Shown here: positions 16,780 through 27,497 of the stretch, piece after piece
Numbering within the stretch: position 1 is the first letter of the stretch
How the letters are laid out: the number at the start of each line of letters is the position of its first letter
Assembly: GCA_023382675.1 (NCBI GenBank)
Contig: JAHDWN010000022.1
Location: 45,722-109,721 of the forward strand
Source of the DNA: Anaerolineae bacterium
GTDB taxonomy: Bacteria; Chloroflexota; Anaerolineae; Aggregatilineales; Phototrophicaceae
Length of the DNA stretch: 64,000 nt
Direction of reading: 5' to 3'
Translations under genes and position numbers: made by a program
The notes under the pieces: model-generated
Database searches by the model: none
Told to the model about the DNA's origin: nothing
Seen by the model: only the letters and a program-made list of their open reading frames with translations

Positions 16780-18042
16780 TCAACGCAGGAAGCCTTCGTA
16801 ATTGCGCATCATCAATTTCGCTTCGAGCTGGCGATGGAAATCGACGACGATGCGAATGCTGACCCAGAGCACAAGCACGAGATAGGCTGGCTCCTTCAAC
16901 TCGAACAGCCATTGCAGCAGCCAGGGCAGCACACTGAGAAAGGCCAGAAACGGTGCGGTCACACCGGCAAGCCGCAGTTCTACCGTGCGGATGTAATCCT
17001 CTGTGCGTTTGCCGGGGCGCACGCCGGGGATGAAGCCGCCGTTCTGCTGCAATCTCACGGCGATATTTTCCTCTTGCGCCCTTGCGCCCATGGCGCGGAA
17101 GGTCGTGATCAACACCAAGAAGAACAGCAGCCAGGGCCAGACATTCAAGAACCCTGCGGAGATGCTTTCCATCACGGGACTGGGGAAGGTGTCAAGCAGG
17201 TAGAGCAGCACGGCACTGATGATGACCATCAGCCCATAACCGCTCTCGATCGTGCTCAAATTGGCTGGCATGAGCGCCACCGGGATGCCCAGGTTAGAGC
17301 CGCCGTAAGACTTCCTGCCGCGCACCCGTTTGCCATATTGTACTGGAATCCGGCGCACGCCTTGCTGCAACATAATCATGACGATCACCAAAACAATCAG
17401 CACCAGAACGATGATCACCGCCTTGATCGGCCCCCATGCTTCCGCATTGGCAAAGAAAGTCGGCACTTCGCCGATGATGTTGGTATAGACGATCAGTGGA
17501 ATGCCCGCGCCCAGCCCGTCGCTGTCGATCATCTGGGCGATCCAGAACGTGATGAATGTGCCGGCGGTGAGCGCGGCGACCACCGTTAGGCCGCTCAAGA
17601 AATCGGCGCGTTCGACATCGAGCAGGGGCAAGGCGATGTCCTCACCGATCACGGCGGAGAAGATCGCCAGCGGGATGGTGAGTCGGGCAGCCAGCGTGCG
17701 CAGATTGTCTTCTGCGCCCGGTTCGCGTGCGATCTGCCGCAAGCGGGGAATGATGGGGATGAAATTGTTGATCAGTTCGACAGCGGCCAGGAACGGATAG
17801 ATGCTGAGCGCGACGATAGATAAATTGGCCAGCGCGCCGCCCGACAGCACATTGAAAGCCTGAAAGGCGGTTGTGCCTGCAATTTCGCTGTTGCGCGCCT
17901 GCTCGATCATGGCCGGTGTGATGCCTGGCACGGGAATGATCGTCAGCAGTTTGTAGACGAGAAGCAGAAACCCTGTAATCAGCAGGCGTCTGCGAAGATC
18001 CGGGAGACGAAACGCGTTGCGCACGGCTGAGAAGTAACTCAT
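16780..18042 (-). CDS. secY: Preprotein translocase channel subunit SecY
   Basis: A 420-residue protein with about ten membrane segments that forms the protein-conducting channel of the Sec system. Recognisable stretches are DLRRRLLITGFLLLVYKL followed by IPVPGI, FNVLSGGAL, SIYPFLAAVELINNF, RRIPVQYGKR, and the C-terminal GFIPGVRPGKRTEDYI. The segment equal to the usual GIGNGISLI reads GLGAGIPLI, and the plug region is also divergent. It is not next to ribosomal protein genes or adk, the usual secY setting, so it may be a second or displaced copy. No Shine-Dalgarno is obvious (AAAGGCG, weak). Confidence 0.88.
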   Translation of the reverse strand: MSYFSAVRNAFRLPDLRRRLLITGFLLLVYKLLTIIPVPGITPAMIEQARNSEIAGTTAFQAFNVLSGGALANLSIVALSIYPFLAAVELINNFIPIIPRLRQIAREPGAEDNLRTLAARLTIPLAIFSAVIGEDIALPLLDVERADFLSGLTVVAALTAGTFITFWIAQMIDSDGLGAGIPLIVYTNIIGEVPTFFANAEAWGPIKAVIIVLVLIVLVIVMIMLQQGVRRIPVQYGKRVRGRKSYGGSNLGIPVALMPANLSTIESGYGLMVIISAVLLYLLDTFPSPVMESISAGFLNVWPWLLFFLVLITTFRAMGARAQEENIAVRLQQNGGFIPGVRPGKRTEDYIRTVELRLAGVTAPFLAFLSVLPWLLQWLFELKEPAYLVLVLWVSIRIVVDFHRQLEAKLMMRNYEGFLR

Positions 18043-18442
18043 TTTGAAACGCGCCTTTGGCTAAGAATTTTAGTTGCTGCCCGCCGCCCGTTCAGCGTGG
18101 AGGGGTGCGCCGGGTATGCAAAAAACATCGAAGTACATATCAGGCTTCTCTTTTTTCAAATATACACCTTTTGTCGATTTCCCTTGACGGCGCATCCGGC
18201 GGTACCACGATGCTTGCGGCTGTAATACGAGTCGCTCATACGCGGATAAGGGTGAGCGATGCAGCAGGCGCTCACTGACCGCGAGAAGCAGCGAATTGGC
18301 GCGCAGGTGTTGGGTTGGGGCTACAAACAAACGGGGATGCCGCCATGACATCCCCGTTGCGTGTATTTCGCAGAAGGGGTGACTTTCGATCACACTGCCC
18401 GAGAGTCTCCCCTTTTCACTGCACAGGCATCGACATTTGCAC
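18043..18442. other. Intergenic region between secY and the SH3b protein gene
   Basis: This 400-base gap lies between two minus-strand genes. It holds the terminator at 18330-18358 and presumably the secY promoter. The open frames here (for example minus 18070-18393) have no family resemblance, no ribosome site and run through the terminator, so I do not call a gene. Confidence 0.6.
18330..18358 (-). terminator. Intrinsic terminator of the SH3b protein gene
   Basis: A perfect 10-bp stem AACGGGGATG/CATCCCCGTT (18330-18339 and 18349-18358) with a 9-base loop is followed, reading the minus strand, by TGTTTGTAG. It stands 85 bases past the stop of the gene at 18443-20203. Confidence 0.75.
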
Positions 18443-20203
18443 CTAGTTGACGCGCGTCGCCGTGCCGGTCAGCACCCACTGGACGTAGGTGTTCTCACCG
18501 CTCACAGCCGTAATCGTCACCTGGCCGGTGCGGCTGTCGTAAGTGACTTCGCGGTCGACGATGGTCTGCCCGCAGGCGTAGGTCTGCCCGCCGGTGAAGA
18601 ACGTGATATTCTGAGTCCCTGTGCCAAAGCAGCTCACGGCCAGAATCAGACGCGCCCGACCACCCGAAAGCGCCGAATTCGGGTTCATGCCCGTGATATC
18701 CCAACGCACCCGATCCGTTGTATCACCGCCCGGATAAGACACGAAATCAGTTACCGATGTCGTGCTGTCGAGCGGAATGTTCAGCGGGCTGTTGAAATTG
18801 GCATCCGGCGGCGCGGTCGGAACCGGGGGCGGTGTCGTCGGTGTATACGATGGCGTATACGTTGGCGTTGGCGGCGCGGTTGTGCTGGTCGGCGTATACG
18901 ACGGCGTGTAGGTTGCCGATGGCGGCGCAGGTGGGGTCGTCGGCGTATACGACGGTGTGTAGGTTGGCGTCGGCGGCGCTACTTCCTGGGCTGGCTGGGT
19001 TGATGTTGCCGTGGGGGTGAATGTCGGCGTCGCCTGGACAACGCCATTTGTTGATGGCGTGGTCGCCGATGGTGTTAGGGTGAAGGTCGTGGTCGGCTGA
19101 CCGGGCACGAGTGTCGCGCTGGCGGTCGGCGTTGGAGTCGCCGTGGACGAGGCTGCCGGAGCCTGTCCATTGGTCCCCACCACTGGCAGCGCCGCGCAGT
19201 CACCTTCGACGCTCACAGTCTGCTCAGAGATCCAACCCTCAACGCTGCCTTGGTAATTGATCCTAAACCAGCCTGTGCCGCTCTGGCCGGTAGGTATCAA
19301 GGGCAAACCAGCCTGTGCCACGGCGAACGGTGGGAAGTCGGCACCTGGGCCGCTGCGTACACTTGCGCCGATCCCGATGCGGGGTGTCACGGTACAAGTC
19401 GCCGCAGGCGGTTGCACTTCCGGCGTTTCGACGACACCTGGCACTGGCGGTTGCGGGGTACCAGGTGCGTCGCCAGCGCTCGGTGCGCCGGGCAGGTTGC
19501 TGCCAGTCTGTACCGTGATGGCGGTTGTCTGCCCGCTCACGATCGTGACGATCACCCCGAAGGGATCTTCGCCCGGCGGCAGGACAATCACCAGAATGCC
19601 GCTGCCGGTGACATCCGCGACTGTAGCGCCGCTGCCGCTGATCGCCCGTACTTGCAGTACTGTGGCGGGGTCGTCTGGCAGAATCGTCACCACTGTCGGC
19701 CCCTCGGCGCTGGGGATAACGACATACAGCAAAGCTGGCGCATCGCTGCTCAGTACACCCTCAACCGGCGTATTGTCTTCCACAATGCCGCCGCTCGCCG
19801 CGCTGACACCAAACAGCCGAAGCAAAAAGTCGCCCGGTGCGCCGTTTGTGCTGCTGACAAGAATCGTGTAAATGCCGTCAACTGGCAGCACGAAGCCCAA
19901 GCCAGCATCGCCCGGCGTGAGCGCGTTTCCTGAACTGGCACTGTTGGCGAGTTGCTGCTGGGACGGGCTGTTGAGCGATAACCCAAGATCGAGACCGGGG
20001 GTGATCGCGAGCGCCTCAATGGTGATCACGTCTCCGGCAAGACCGCTAAAAACATATAAAGCTAGAGGAGAATTCGCGGAGATATTTCCCAGAGCCGAGT
20101 CGCCATACGTTAGTGTGCCCTGGGCGTGCAGAACCCCGCCCGTTATGAACAATGTCAGTGCAATAAGCAAGATAAGTACCCGTCGCAAGTTCGATCTGTG
20201 CAT
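18443..20203 (-). CDS. Secreted PPC-like and SH3b-domain protein with a Thr/Pro-rich repeat stalk
   Basis: A 586-residue exported protein. A signal peptide (residues ~8-27, ending HAQG) is followed by two beta-rich PPC-like domains (about 30-135 and 145-235). A bacterial SH3 domain lies near 265-335 (ASVRSGPGADFPPF ... GWFRINY ... GWISEQTV). A Thr/Pro-rich low-complexity stalk (about 345-470) contains three units with the PTYTPSYTPT core, and a C-terminal beta domain with one Cys pair runs to the end. SH3b domains often bind wall peptides, so a surface protein is inferred. AGGAGG precedes the ATG. Confidence 0.72.
   Translation of the reverse strand: MHRSNLRRVLILLIALTLFITGGVLHAQGTLTYGDSALGNISANSPLALYVFSGLAGDVITIEALAITPGLDLGLSLNSPSQQQLANSASSGNALTPGDAGLGFVLPVDGIYTILVSSTNGAPGDFLLRLFGVSAASGGIVEDNTPVEGVLSSDAPALLYVVIPSAEGPTVVTILPDDPATVLQVRAISGSGATVADVTGSGILVIVLPPGEDPFGVIVTIVSGQTTAITVQTGSNLPGAPSAGDAPGTPQPPVPGVVETPEVQPPAATCTVTPRIGIGASVRSGPGADFPPFAVAQAGLPLIPTGQSGTGWFRINYQGSVEGWISEQTVSVEGDCAALPVVGTNGQAPAASSTATPTPTASATLVPGQPTTTFTLTPSATTPSTNGVVQATPTFTPTATSTQPAQEVAPPTPTYTPSYTPTTPPAPPSATYTPSYTPTSTTAPPTPTYTPSYTPTTPPPVPTAPPDANFNSPLNIPLDSTTSVTDFVSYPGGDTTDRVRWDITGMNPNSALSGGRARLILAVSCFGTGTQNITFFTGGQTYACGQTIVDREVTYDSRTGQVTITAVSGENTYVQWVLTGTATRVN
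18834..18980 (-). repeat. Three tandem coding repeats in the Thr/Pro stalk
   Basis: Three units of about 45-54 bases, each with a GGCGTATACGACGG-like core, encode TYTPSYTPT-type peptide repeats within the SH3b protein. Unit lengths differ by multiples of three. The strong DNA similarity points to recent duplication by slippage or unequal crossing-over. Confidence 0.75.
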
Positions 20204-20339
20204 CCTGGCCTCCTGGTCTTATGTATGCCGCAGACTGCGAGATGTGTTCAGGCTACAGTGTTTCGCAATCTGACGCAAGTTTGCGCCATTTTGCACATAT
20301 GAATGTGTTTTCGATCTGCCCGTACGAGAGAACGCTGCT

Positions 20340-22562
20340 CTATTCGAGATCGAAAGTCAGCAGGAGTGCCGCCCCCGAATCGACAACCGTGCCCTCGTGA
20401 CTGACCGGCATCCGCACGCCTGTCTCGCGCTGGTAGAAGCCAAGCTCAATCCGATAATGGCCTGGCGGTAGATCGTCCGGCAGCCGCAGCGACCAGGCGT
20501 CAGCGATCCGCTCACCAGCAGACCACGCATCGGTGGGATATTCTCCTGCTCGCGGCGTGCCATCCGCCAGTGACAACGCCATCTCGTCGCCGCTCACATG
20601 AATGAACTGTGTCCAGTCATCCGGCGTCGTGCCGGTCACTTCCCAGAGCAGCCGCAGCGCGACCGTGCCACCGGGCACGATCTCGCCTTCGAGCGCGTAA
20701 CCGCGCAGCGCCACAAGTCCGGGGAAGACAATACCTGTCTCTGTGAAATCATCGGCTGATGTGCGCATGTCGCCTGCCGGGGTGTAGACACGCCCCAGCA
20801 TGACCGGATCGACGCCGTCCCCCGCCGCATTCATCGCCGGCCAATCGGAGGCGAAGGTGCGCGCATCGAGCAGCGCCAGCACCACGTTGTAAGCGTGCGC
20901 GGGCGGCAGATCGCGCCCACTGACAGGCAGCTCGACCGTCTCGCACCACGTATCGCCGACCTGCCAGCGCGTCGTCGGGCGCAGCCCCAGGCCAAACAGC
21001 GTTGTCCGGTCGGCAAGGATGCCCACCTGATCGATCAGTTTGACGGTGTAGGCAGGCTCGCGCTCCGGTACGCGCAGCACCTCCCAGCAGAGCGTCACCG
21101 GCAGCCAGTCGCTGGTCAGATGCTTTGTATCCAGTTGGGCGCTCAGCAGCCGGATCGATCCGTCGAAGTCAATCGTGTTGGCGCGCTCAACCGGATCGGG
21201 CGATCTGGCGGCTGGCGGAGACGTGTAGGCCGCATCGACGGCCAGCGTTCCGGCCACCAGCCCGCTACACATGACCACGCCAAGCGCGAAGACGCGTACA
21301 GGAACGTCGAGTCGCGGCATTCGCAGTGAAAGTAGACGAAGACCGCCCGCCAGTCCGATGGCGAAGGCGCTGTGCGCGGGCAGTGCTAGGCGCGCCGGGA
21401 TCGCCGGGTAAAGCGACATCCAGCGCAGCAGCCCTGCGCCCGCAAACGCCATGACCACGGCCAGCACGAGCGCCCGGTCGCCTCTGCCGCGCAGCCACCC
21501 TTTCGGCGCTATGGCATAACCTGCGATCGCCGCCAGCGTCAGCAGCGCGAACAGGACGTAGATGGCCGGGGAAAGCGTCACAGACAGCCCGAAGCGCGCC
21601 CAGTAGGAGACGAAGGCGTTCGGCAGTTGGGCGGGCAGTTGCGTCAGCGTCAGCGGCGGATCGTAGAAAAAGCCCGGACGGTTGTGCGTGTTCGTGCCCA
21701 GCGGATCGCCATAGGTGAGTGCGCCCCAGATCACCCAGGGCAGGAACAGGAGCGCAATCGGCAGCCCGAACAGGGCGATCTGACATGCCAAGCGCAGCCA
21801 GCCACCGCGCCTGCGCCAGGCCAACACCAGCGCTGCCAATGCCGCCGGGGCGACCGCCAGCGCGTTGATCTTGGCTAACCCGGCGAGGGCGACGAGCGCG
21901 CCCAGGATCAGCAGCCGCCGTGTAGATGCGCCGCGCCGCAGCAGCCGGAGCACGCACCAGAGCGTCAATGTCGCCAGCGCCGTCGCGCTGATGTCGTTGT
22001 TGAGATAGGCTGCACTGTGAACGTAGGTCGGCATGAAGGCAAAGAGAGCCGTCGCCGTCAGCGCCCAACGCCGCACGCGAAAGACTTCGCGCGCCGCGCC
22101 ATAAGCCGCGACGATACCCAGCACACCCCAGCCCAGCGACAACAGGCGCAGCGTGTGCAGCGCCCACACGAGATCCGGGTCGGCGGGGGCGACGGGGTAG
22201 TAGAAATTGTGATTGTCGACGCGATTCCAGTCGTTGCCGGGCGTGTTCCACGGGTTGCGGGCGACACCCATCCGCTCGTACAGTGCCGCCGGGTCATCAA
22301 GGCGCGGCAGGTTGAGCGCTTCGGCAAAAACTACGCCGACGAGATACGTCAGCGGCGCGTGCCCGCTCACCTGCTTGGTCGCGTTGGTCAATGCGGTCGC
22401 GCGGTCAGGCAGCGCACCGGTCGCTCGAATGCGCTCAACGTAGGCGTAATGCAGGTCTTCATCGCTGCCTTCAAACGGCGGCAGGGCACTGCTGTGGACG
22501 ATCACGCCCAGGCTGAAGGCGATGATCAGGAGGATGAATGACAGGCCGCGCAGAGTATGCAT
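20340..22562 (-). CDS. DUF2142/ArnT-like membrane glycosyltransferase
   Basis: A 740-residue polytopic protein of the GT-C type. The first external loop carries PPFEGSDEDLHYAYV, whose acidic pair matches the catalytic Asp/Glu position of polyprenyl-phosphate sugar transferases. About ten to twelve membrane segments fill residues 5-430 (WALTATALFAFMPTYVHSAAYLNNDI is the family-like second block). The last ~300 residues form two extracellular beta domains (each with a W..G....W..RLP or LPPGHY strand). Such proteins move sugars from lipid carriers to lipids, glycans or proteins at the outer face. A TATAAT box lies only six bases before the ATG, suggesting leaderless expression. Confidence 0.7.
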   Translation of the reverse strand: MHTLRGLSFILLIIAFSLGVIVHSSALPPFEGSDEDLHYAYVERIRATGALPDRATALTNATKQVSGHAPLTYLVGVVFAEALNLPRLDDPAALYERMGVARNPWNTPGNDWNRVDNHNFYYPVAPADPDLVWALHTLRLLSLGWGVLGIVAAYGAAREVFRVRRWALTATALFAFMPTYVHSAAYLNNDISATALATLTLWCVLRLLRRGASTRRLLILGALVALAGLAKINALAVAPAALAALVLAWRRRGGWLRLACQIALFGLPIALLFLPWVIWGALTYGDPLGTNTHNRPGFFYDPPLTLTQLPAQLPNAFVSYWARFGLSVTLSPAIYVLFALLTLAAIAGYAIAPKGWLRGRGDRALVLAVVMAFAGAGLLRWMSLYPAIPARLALPAHSAFAIGLAGGLRLLSLRMPRLDVPVRVFALGVVMCSGLVAGTLAVDAAYTSPPAARSPDPVERANTIDFDGSIRLLSAQLDTKHLTSDWLPVTLCWEVLRVPEREPAYTVKLIDQVGILADRTTLFGLGLRPTTRWQVGDTWCETVELPVSGRDLPPAHAYNVVLALLDARTFASDWPAMNAAGDGVDPVMLGRVYTPAGDMRTSADDFTETGIVFPGLVALRGYALEGEIVPGGTVALRLLWEVTGTTPDDWTQFIHVSGDEMALSLADGTPRAGEYPTDAWSAGERIADAWSLRLPDDLPPGHYRIELGFYQRETGVRMPVSHEGTVVDSGAALLLTFDLE

Positions 22563-22568
22563 GGCGGC

Positions 22569-22574
22569 ATTATA
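22569..22574 (-). promoter_or_regulatory. Candidate leaderless -10 box (TATAAT) for the glycosyltransferase
   Basis: A perfect TATAAT on the minus strand sits six bases before the ATG at 22562, within the 28-base gap after the ABC-F stop. There is no Shine-Dalgarno between them. Confidence 0.5.
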
Positions 22575-22590
22575 CCGCGCGGCCTCGCGC

Positions 22591-24288
<1,698 letters not shown>

Positions 24289-24689
24289 AAGCGTGCCTCC
24301 GTTCTTGGCTCAGGAATCGAAACAGGGAACGGCGTGTGCGAAACGATCTTACGACGATCTTCGGGCGCGCTATGTAATTGTCAGGAATAGGGAACGGTGG
24401 AGCGGATTAGCCCACGCGCAGCCTGCCCGTCAGCGAGCCAGAGTCGTTAAGCGATGTTCGCGTTACGGATCAGAGGAGCGCGCATGAGCGGCCTTTCGCA
24501 AAAAACCATCGATACTACGCGGCAAACACCCTGCGATGTCGGTGCGGCGCAGTCTTTAGAGGATACTGCTTTCAAAGACGATTTGTCAACCGACTCCTCA
24601 GTTTGCCAGATAAAAAGAGGCGACGCTCGCCAGCATCGCCCCTTTTTCACCACATCGCTCGCCCCCGGCGTTTAAGGAGGTTCGCGCGT
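24289..24689. other. Intergenic region upstream of the ABC-F gene
   Basis: No gene can be supported in these 401 bases. The plus-strand frame 24454-24675 runs through the terminator below and has no ribosome site. The region should contain the ABC-F promoter. Confidence 0.5.
24612..24647. terminator. Bidirectional intrinsic terminator
   Basis: A 9-bp stem GGCGACGCT/AGCATCGCC (24619-24627 and 24632-24640, one G-T pair) with a 4-base loop is flanked by AAAAA on the left and TTTTT on the right, so it can end transcription in both directions. It lies downstream of the small minus-strand gene at 24690-24893. Confidence 0.75.
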
Positions 24690-24893
24690 CTAGCATTCGC
24701 CCAGATCGTAGGCCCGTTTGTTATACGCCCGTGTGCGTTCCAGTTCCATCTGGGGCCGGCGCTGCCAGAGAGCGGTCGCCAGGTGAAGCAGCCCGCGCGT
24801 CGGCGTCACTTTCGCCAGTTGTTTGCTGAGACTGCGATGCAGTTCCTGCACTACTTCCAGTTCGATGATCGCGTATGGATTGCCCTGTGTCAT
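24690..24893 (-). CDS. Small conserved-looking protein of 67 residues, unknown
   Basis: A 67-residue, mostly helical basic protein (MTQGNPYAIIELEVVQELHRS...) ending in YNKRAYDLGEC. Support for a real gene is a very strong Shine-Dalgarno (GGGGGAGGA) five bases before ATG 24893, a TATA-rich stretch just upstream (about 24922-24935) and the intrinsic terminator at 24612-24647. It has no membrane span and no family that I recognise. An in-frame ATG eight codons earlier overlaps the Shine-Dalgarno and is rejected. Confidence 0.6.
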   Translation of the reverse strand: MTQGNPYAIIELEVVQELHRSLSKQLAKVTPTRGLLHLATALWQRRPQMELERTRAYNKRAYDLGEC

Positions 24894-25020
24894 CTTGTCC
24901 TCCCCCTGAGTCATCACCCGATACTATATATATATGCGCCAACCAGGGAGAATGTCACCAATTGAAGGTTAGGAAAGGGGGTTTGTTTTGCTACCCAACC
25001 CCCTGGAGCAGGTCTGTAAG

Positions 25021-26406
25021 CTACGTTTTGGGCACGGCGGCAGCGAGCGCTTCGCCGATGTTGCGCGCTTCGATCAGCTTGAGATCGCGCGGCAGATCCA
25101 GCAGTTTGCGCCGCATCTTGGGGATAAGCGCGCGCGTGAAGCCGAGCTTACTCGCTTCGTACAGGCGTGCAGGCAGATGTGACACCGTGCGCAGTTCGCC
25201 GGTCAGACCGATCTCGCCAACCAGCGCCAGGTCGGGCGGGATCGGCGTGTCGAAATAGCTGCTGGCAATTGCTGCTGCCATCGCCAGGTCGGACGCCGGT
25301 TCATCCACGCGCAGCCCGCCGATGACATTGACGAACAGATCCTGCTCGAACAGCCGCAAGCCCATGCGCTTGTTCAGCACCGCGCTCACCAGCAGCAACC
25401 GGTTCATATCGACACCGTTGGGCGTACGCCTCGGATTGCTGAATGGCGTCGGGCTGGCGAGCGCCTGGACTTCGACCAGCAGCGGACGCGTGCCTTCCAT
25501 GGTCACGGCAATAGCCGTGCCGGCTGCGTTCATTGAGCGCTCGGCCAGGAAGACCTCGGATGGATTTGGCACTTCGACCATGCCGCTGTTGACCATCTCG
25601 AACACGCCGACTTCATTCGTCGCACCGAAGCGATTTTTGACACTGCGCAGCAGCCGGTAAACCTGGAACGGATCGCCTTCCAGGTAGAGCACCGTATCGA
25701 CGATGTGCTCCAGCACGCGCGGCCCGGCAATCGCGCCCTCCTTGGTGACGTGGCCGATCAAGACGACGCTGACACCAGTTGTTTTGGCGAGCATCTGCAA
25801 GCGTGACGCGCACTCACGCACCTGCGAGACGCTGCCGGGCGACGATTCGCTCTCCTCGCTGTAAACCGTCTGGATCGAGTCGATCACTAGCAGTGCGGGG
25901 TCGATGCGGCTGACGTGATGCAGGATGTCGCTCAGGTTGGTTTCCGTTAGCAAAAACAGCTCGTCCGCGTGCAGGCCCATGCGGTCGGCGCGCATCTTGA
26001 TCTGGTGCGTGCTTTCTTCGCCGCTGACGTAGAGCACGCGCCCGGCAGCCTGCGCCAGCCCTGCCGACGATTGCAGCAGGAGTGTCGATTTGCCGATGCC
26101 CGGATCGCCACCGATCAAGACGATGCTGCCCGGCACGATGCCGCCGCCCAGCACCCGGTTGAATTCCTCGCTCGGCGTCTGTAAGCGCGGAATGTGCTCG
26201 GCGCGCACGTCGCCCAGGCGCTGCGGCGTGGTGGTGGGCAGCGCTGTTCGCTGCGCCGCCATGCCTTTCGCGGCGGTTGGGCGCGCGACTTCGATTGTCT
26301 CCTCAACCATCGTATTAAATTCGTTGCAGTTGGGGCAGCGCCCGAAGTAACGCGGGGTTTGCTTGCCGCAGTTCTGGCACACGTAGCGCGTGCGGGTCTT
26401 CGCCAT
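25021..26406 (-). CDS. radA: DNA repair protein RadA
   Basis: A 461-residue RecA-like branch-migration ATPase. The N-terminal zinc ribbon is YVCQNCGKQTPRYFGRCPNC (two CxxC pairs). The ATPase core has Walker A GGDPGIGKST, Walker B LLVIDSIQT and the RadA-specific KNRFG motif. The C-terminal third is the Lon-protease-like domain (FVNVIGGLRVDEPASDLAMA ... LVGEIGLTGELR). RadA helps process recombination intermediates and stalled forks with RecA. Full length for the family. TATAAT at 26445-26450 fits its promoter. Confidence 0.95.
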   Translation of the reverse strand: MAKTRTRYVCQNCGKQTPRYFGRCPNCNEFNTMVEETIEVARPTAAKGMAAQRTALPTTTPQRLGDVRAEHIPRLQTPSEEFNRVLGGGIVPGSIVLIGGDPGIGKSTLLLQSSAGLAQAAGRVLYVSGEESTHQIKMRADRMGLHADELFLLTETNLSDILHHVSRIDPALLVIDSIQTVYSEESESSPGSVSQVRECASRLQMLAKTTGVSVVLIGHVTKEGAIAGPRVLEHIVDTVLYLEGDPFQVYRLLRSVKNRFGATNEVGVFEMVNSGMVEVPNPSEVFLAERSMNAAGTAIAVTMEGTRPLLVEVQALASPTPFSNPRRTPNGVDMNRLLLVSAVLNKRMGLRLFEQDLFVNVIGGLRVDEPASDLAMAAAIASSYFDTPIPPDLALVGEIGLTGELRTVSHLPARLYEASKLGFTRALIPKMRRKLLDLPRDLKLIEARNIGEALAAAVPKT

Positions 26407-26444
26407 CGTTTCACCCAGGATTAGAACGGATGTTTGATAGGCGG

Positions 26445-26450
26445 ATTATA
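26445..26450 (-). promoter_or_regulatory. Likely -10 box of the radA promoter
   Basis: A perfect TATAAT on the minus strand lies 38 bases upstream of the radA ATG. I see no good -35 hexamer at 16-18 bases, so only the -10 is supported. Confidence 0.45.
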
Positions 26451-26487
26451 CACTAAACTTGTTCACCAGGAATAGGCGGGTGAATGA

Positions 26488-27042
26488 TCAGGCGTTCGGC
26501 GGTTGTTGCGCAGCGAGACTTGCCCGCGCTCGCTGCGGCCAATTCGCAGCATCCGCATCGATCTCCAGGGCAAAGGAGAGCAGTCGCTTGCCGATCAGCG
26601 CGTCTGTATCAAGAGGATCATGTTCGTAGAGAGAGAGCAGCTTGTTTGCGTGGCGCAGGTCGCCGAGCGCGGCCAGCAGCGCCGCCCCGACGGCGATACG
26701 CAGTTCTGCGTTCGTCTTTTCTTCCGCAATCGCCAGGAATTCGGCGGTCGTCTCCCACCCCGGGATCGCATCCATCTCGGTGCGCAGCGCCTGCTCGAAG
26801 GTGAGATGCCAACGGGCAAGCACAGCCTCGCTTTCGGCGACCGCGTCCGCGATGGCGGCGCGCACCGCAGCTTGCAGCGGCATCTCCGGCGCGCGAGTAG
26901 AGATGTTTTGTGCCAGCATCTCGGTATCAGTGTCAGGGAGGTGGATGTCGCGCGCGGCCAGGGGGCGCTTGAACTGCCGCAGAAGCACCTTTAGCAGATC
27001 ATCCAGCCGCGCGTTCGCCAGCGATTCGTGTTCGGGGCGCAT
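26488..27042 (-). CDS. Hypothetical helical protein, 184 residues
   Basis: A soluble, almost entirely helical protein with no signal peptide, membrane span or known motif. Recurrent features are acidic amphipathic helices such as MPLQAAVRAAIADAVAESEAVLARW and a central AEFLAIAEEKTNAELRIAVGAALLAALGD helix pair. Its ATG at 27042 is only five bases after the stop of the STAS-like gene, with no Shine-Dalgarno of its own, so translation is probably coupled to that gene. It may work together with paralogue 3, but this is inference from position only. Confidence 0.6.
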   Translation of the reverse strand: MRPEHESLANARLDDLLKVLLRQFKRPLAARDIHLPDTDTEMLAQNISTRAPEMPLQAAVRAAIADAVAESEAVLARWHLTFEQALRTEMDAIPGWETTAEFLAIAEEKTNAELRIAVGAALLAALGDLRHANKLLSLYEHDPLDTDALIGKRLLSFALEIDADAANWPQRARASLAAQQPPNA

Positions 27043-27047
27043 TGGAG

Positions 27048-27497
27048 CTAATGCTGTGCGGCCTGAAAGTCGGAATCGTCGTTCAAGAGTTCCAGTTGTT
27101 CACGCTTCTTCTCGATAGCGACACGCGCGTCGTCCAGAGTCGAGACGTACACCACATCCTGCGCGAGCTCTGGATACACGCGGTTGAAGGTCATCACACA
27201 GGCTTTCCAATAGGCTGTCGCGCCAACGTAGACGTTCAGGCCTTCACGGGCGAATGGCGGCATATTCGCTGTGAACTGCCGCAGATGCAGCATCGGATTT
27301 TTGAATATGTTTGAACCGTGCCTTAGTTCGTAAATGATATGAACGGCAGATGCCACTTCCTGCATGTTGCTATAAGCCTGCTGACTCACAATATAGAAAT
27401 CTTGCCAGGTCCAATTGCCGTTGAAAGTAAAAACGAGAGTGTCCTTTGCGGCTTGATCCCAACGCAGCGCTATGGTCATAGCAACACCAAGAGTCAT
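27048..27497 (-). CDS. Small STAS-like / SpoIIAA-fold protein, paralogue 3
   Basis: A 149-residue soluble relative of the proteins at 1021-1428 and 4208-4630. The shared blocks are LRWD...DTLVFTFNGNWTWQDF, VHIIYELRHGSN, NMPPFAREGLNVYVGAT and VSTLDDARVAIEKKRE. ATG 27497 has AAAGG upstream; ATG 27470-27479 region codons lack a site. It is the first gene of a two-gene unit with the hypothetical at 26488-27042. Function unknown. Confidence 0.7.
   Translation of the reverse strand: MTLGVAMTIALRWDQAAKDTLVFTFNGNWTWQDFYIVSQQAYSNMQEVASAVHIIYELRHGSNIFKNPMLHLRQFTANMPPFAREGLNVYVGATAYWKACVMTFNRVYPELAQDVVYVSTLDDARVAIEKKREQLELLNDDSDFQAAQH

Noticed and set aside
18070..18393. Minus-strand frame between secY and the SH3b gene
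   Set aside because: It has no ribosome site or recognisable domain and crosses the intrinsic terminator at 18330-18358.
18834..18990. Regularly repeated sequence resembling a CRISPR array
   Set aside because: The repeats are in frame inside a Thr/Pro-rich coding region, unit lengths vary by codons and there are no unique spacers.
24454..24675. Plus-strand frame upstream of the small gene
   Set aside because: It reads straight through the bidirectional terminator stem and has no similarity to anything I recognise.
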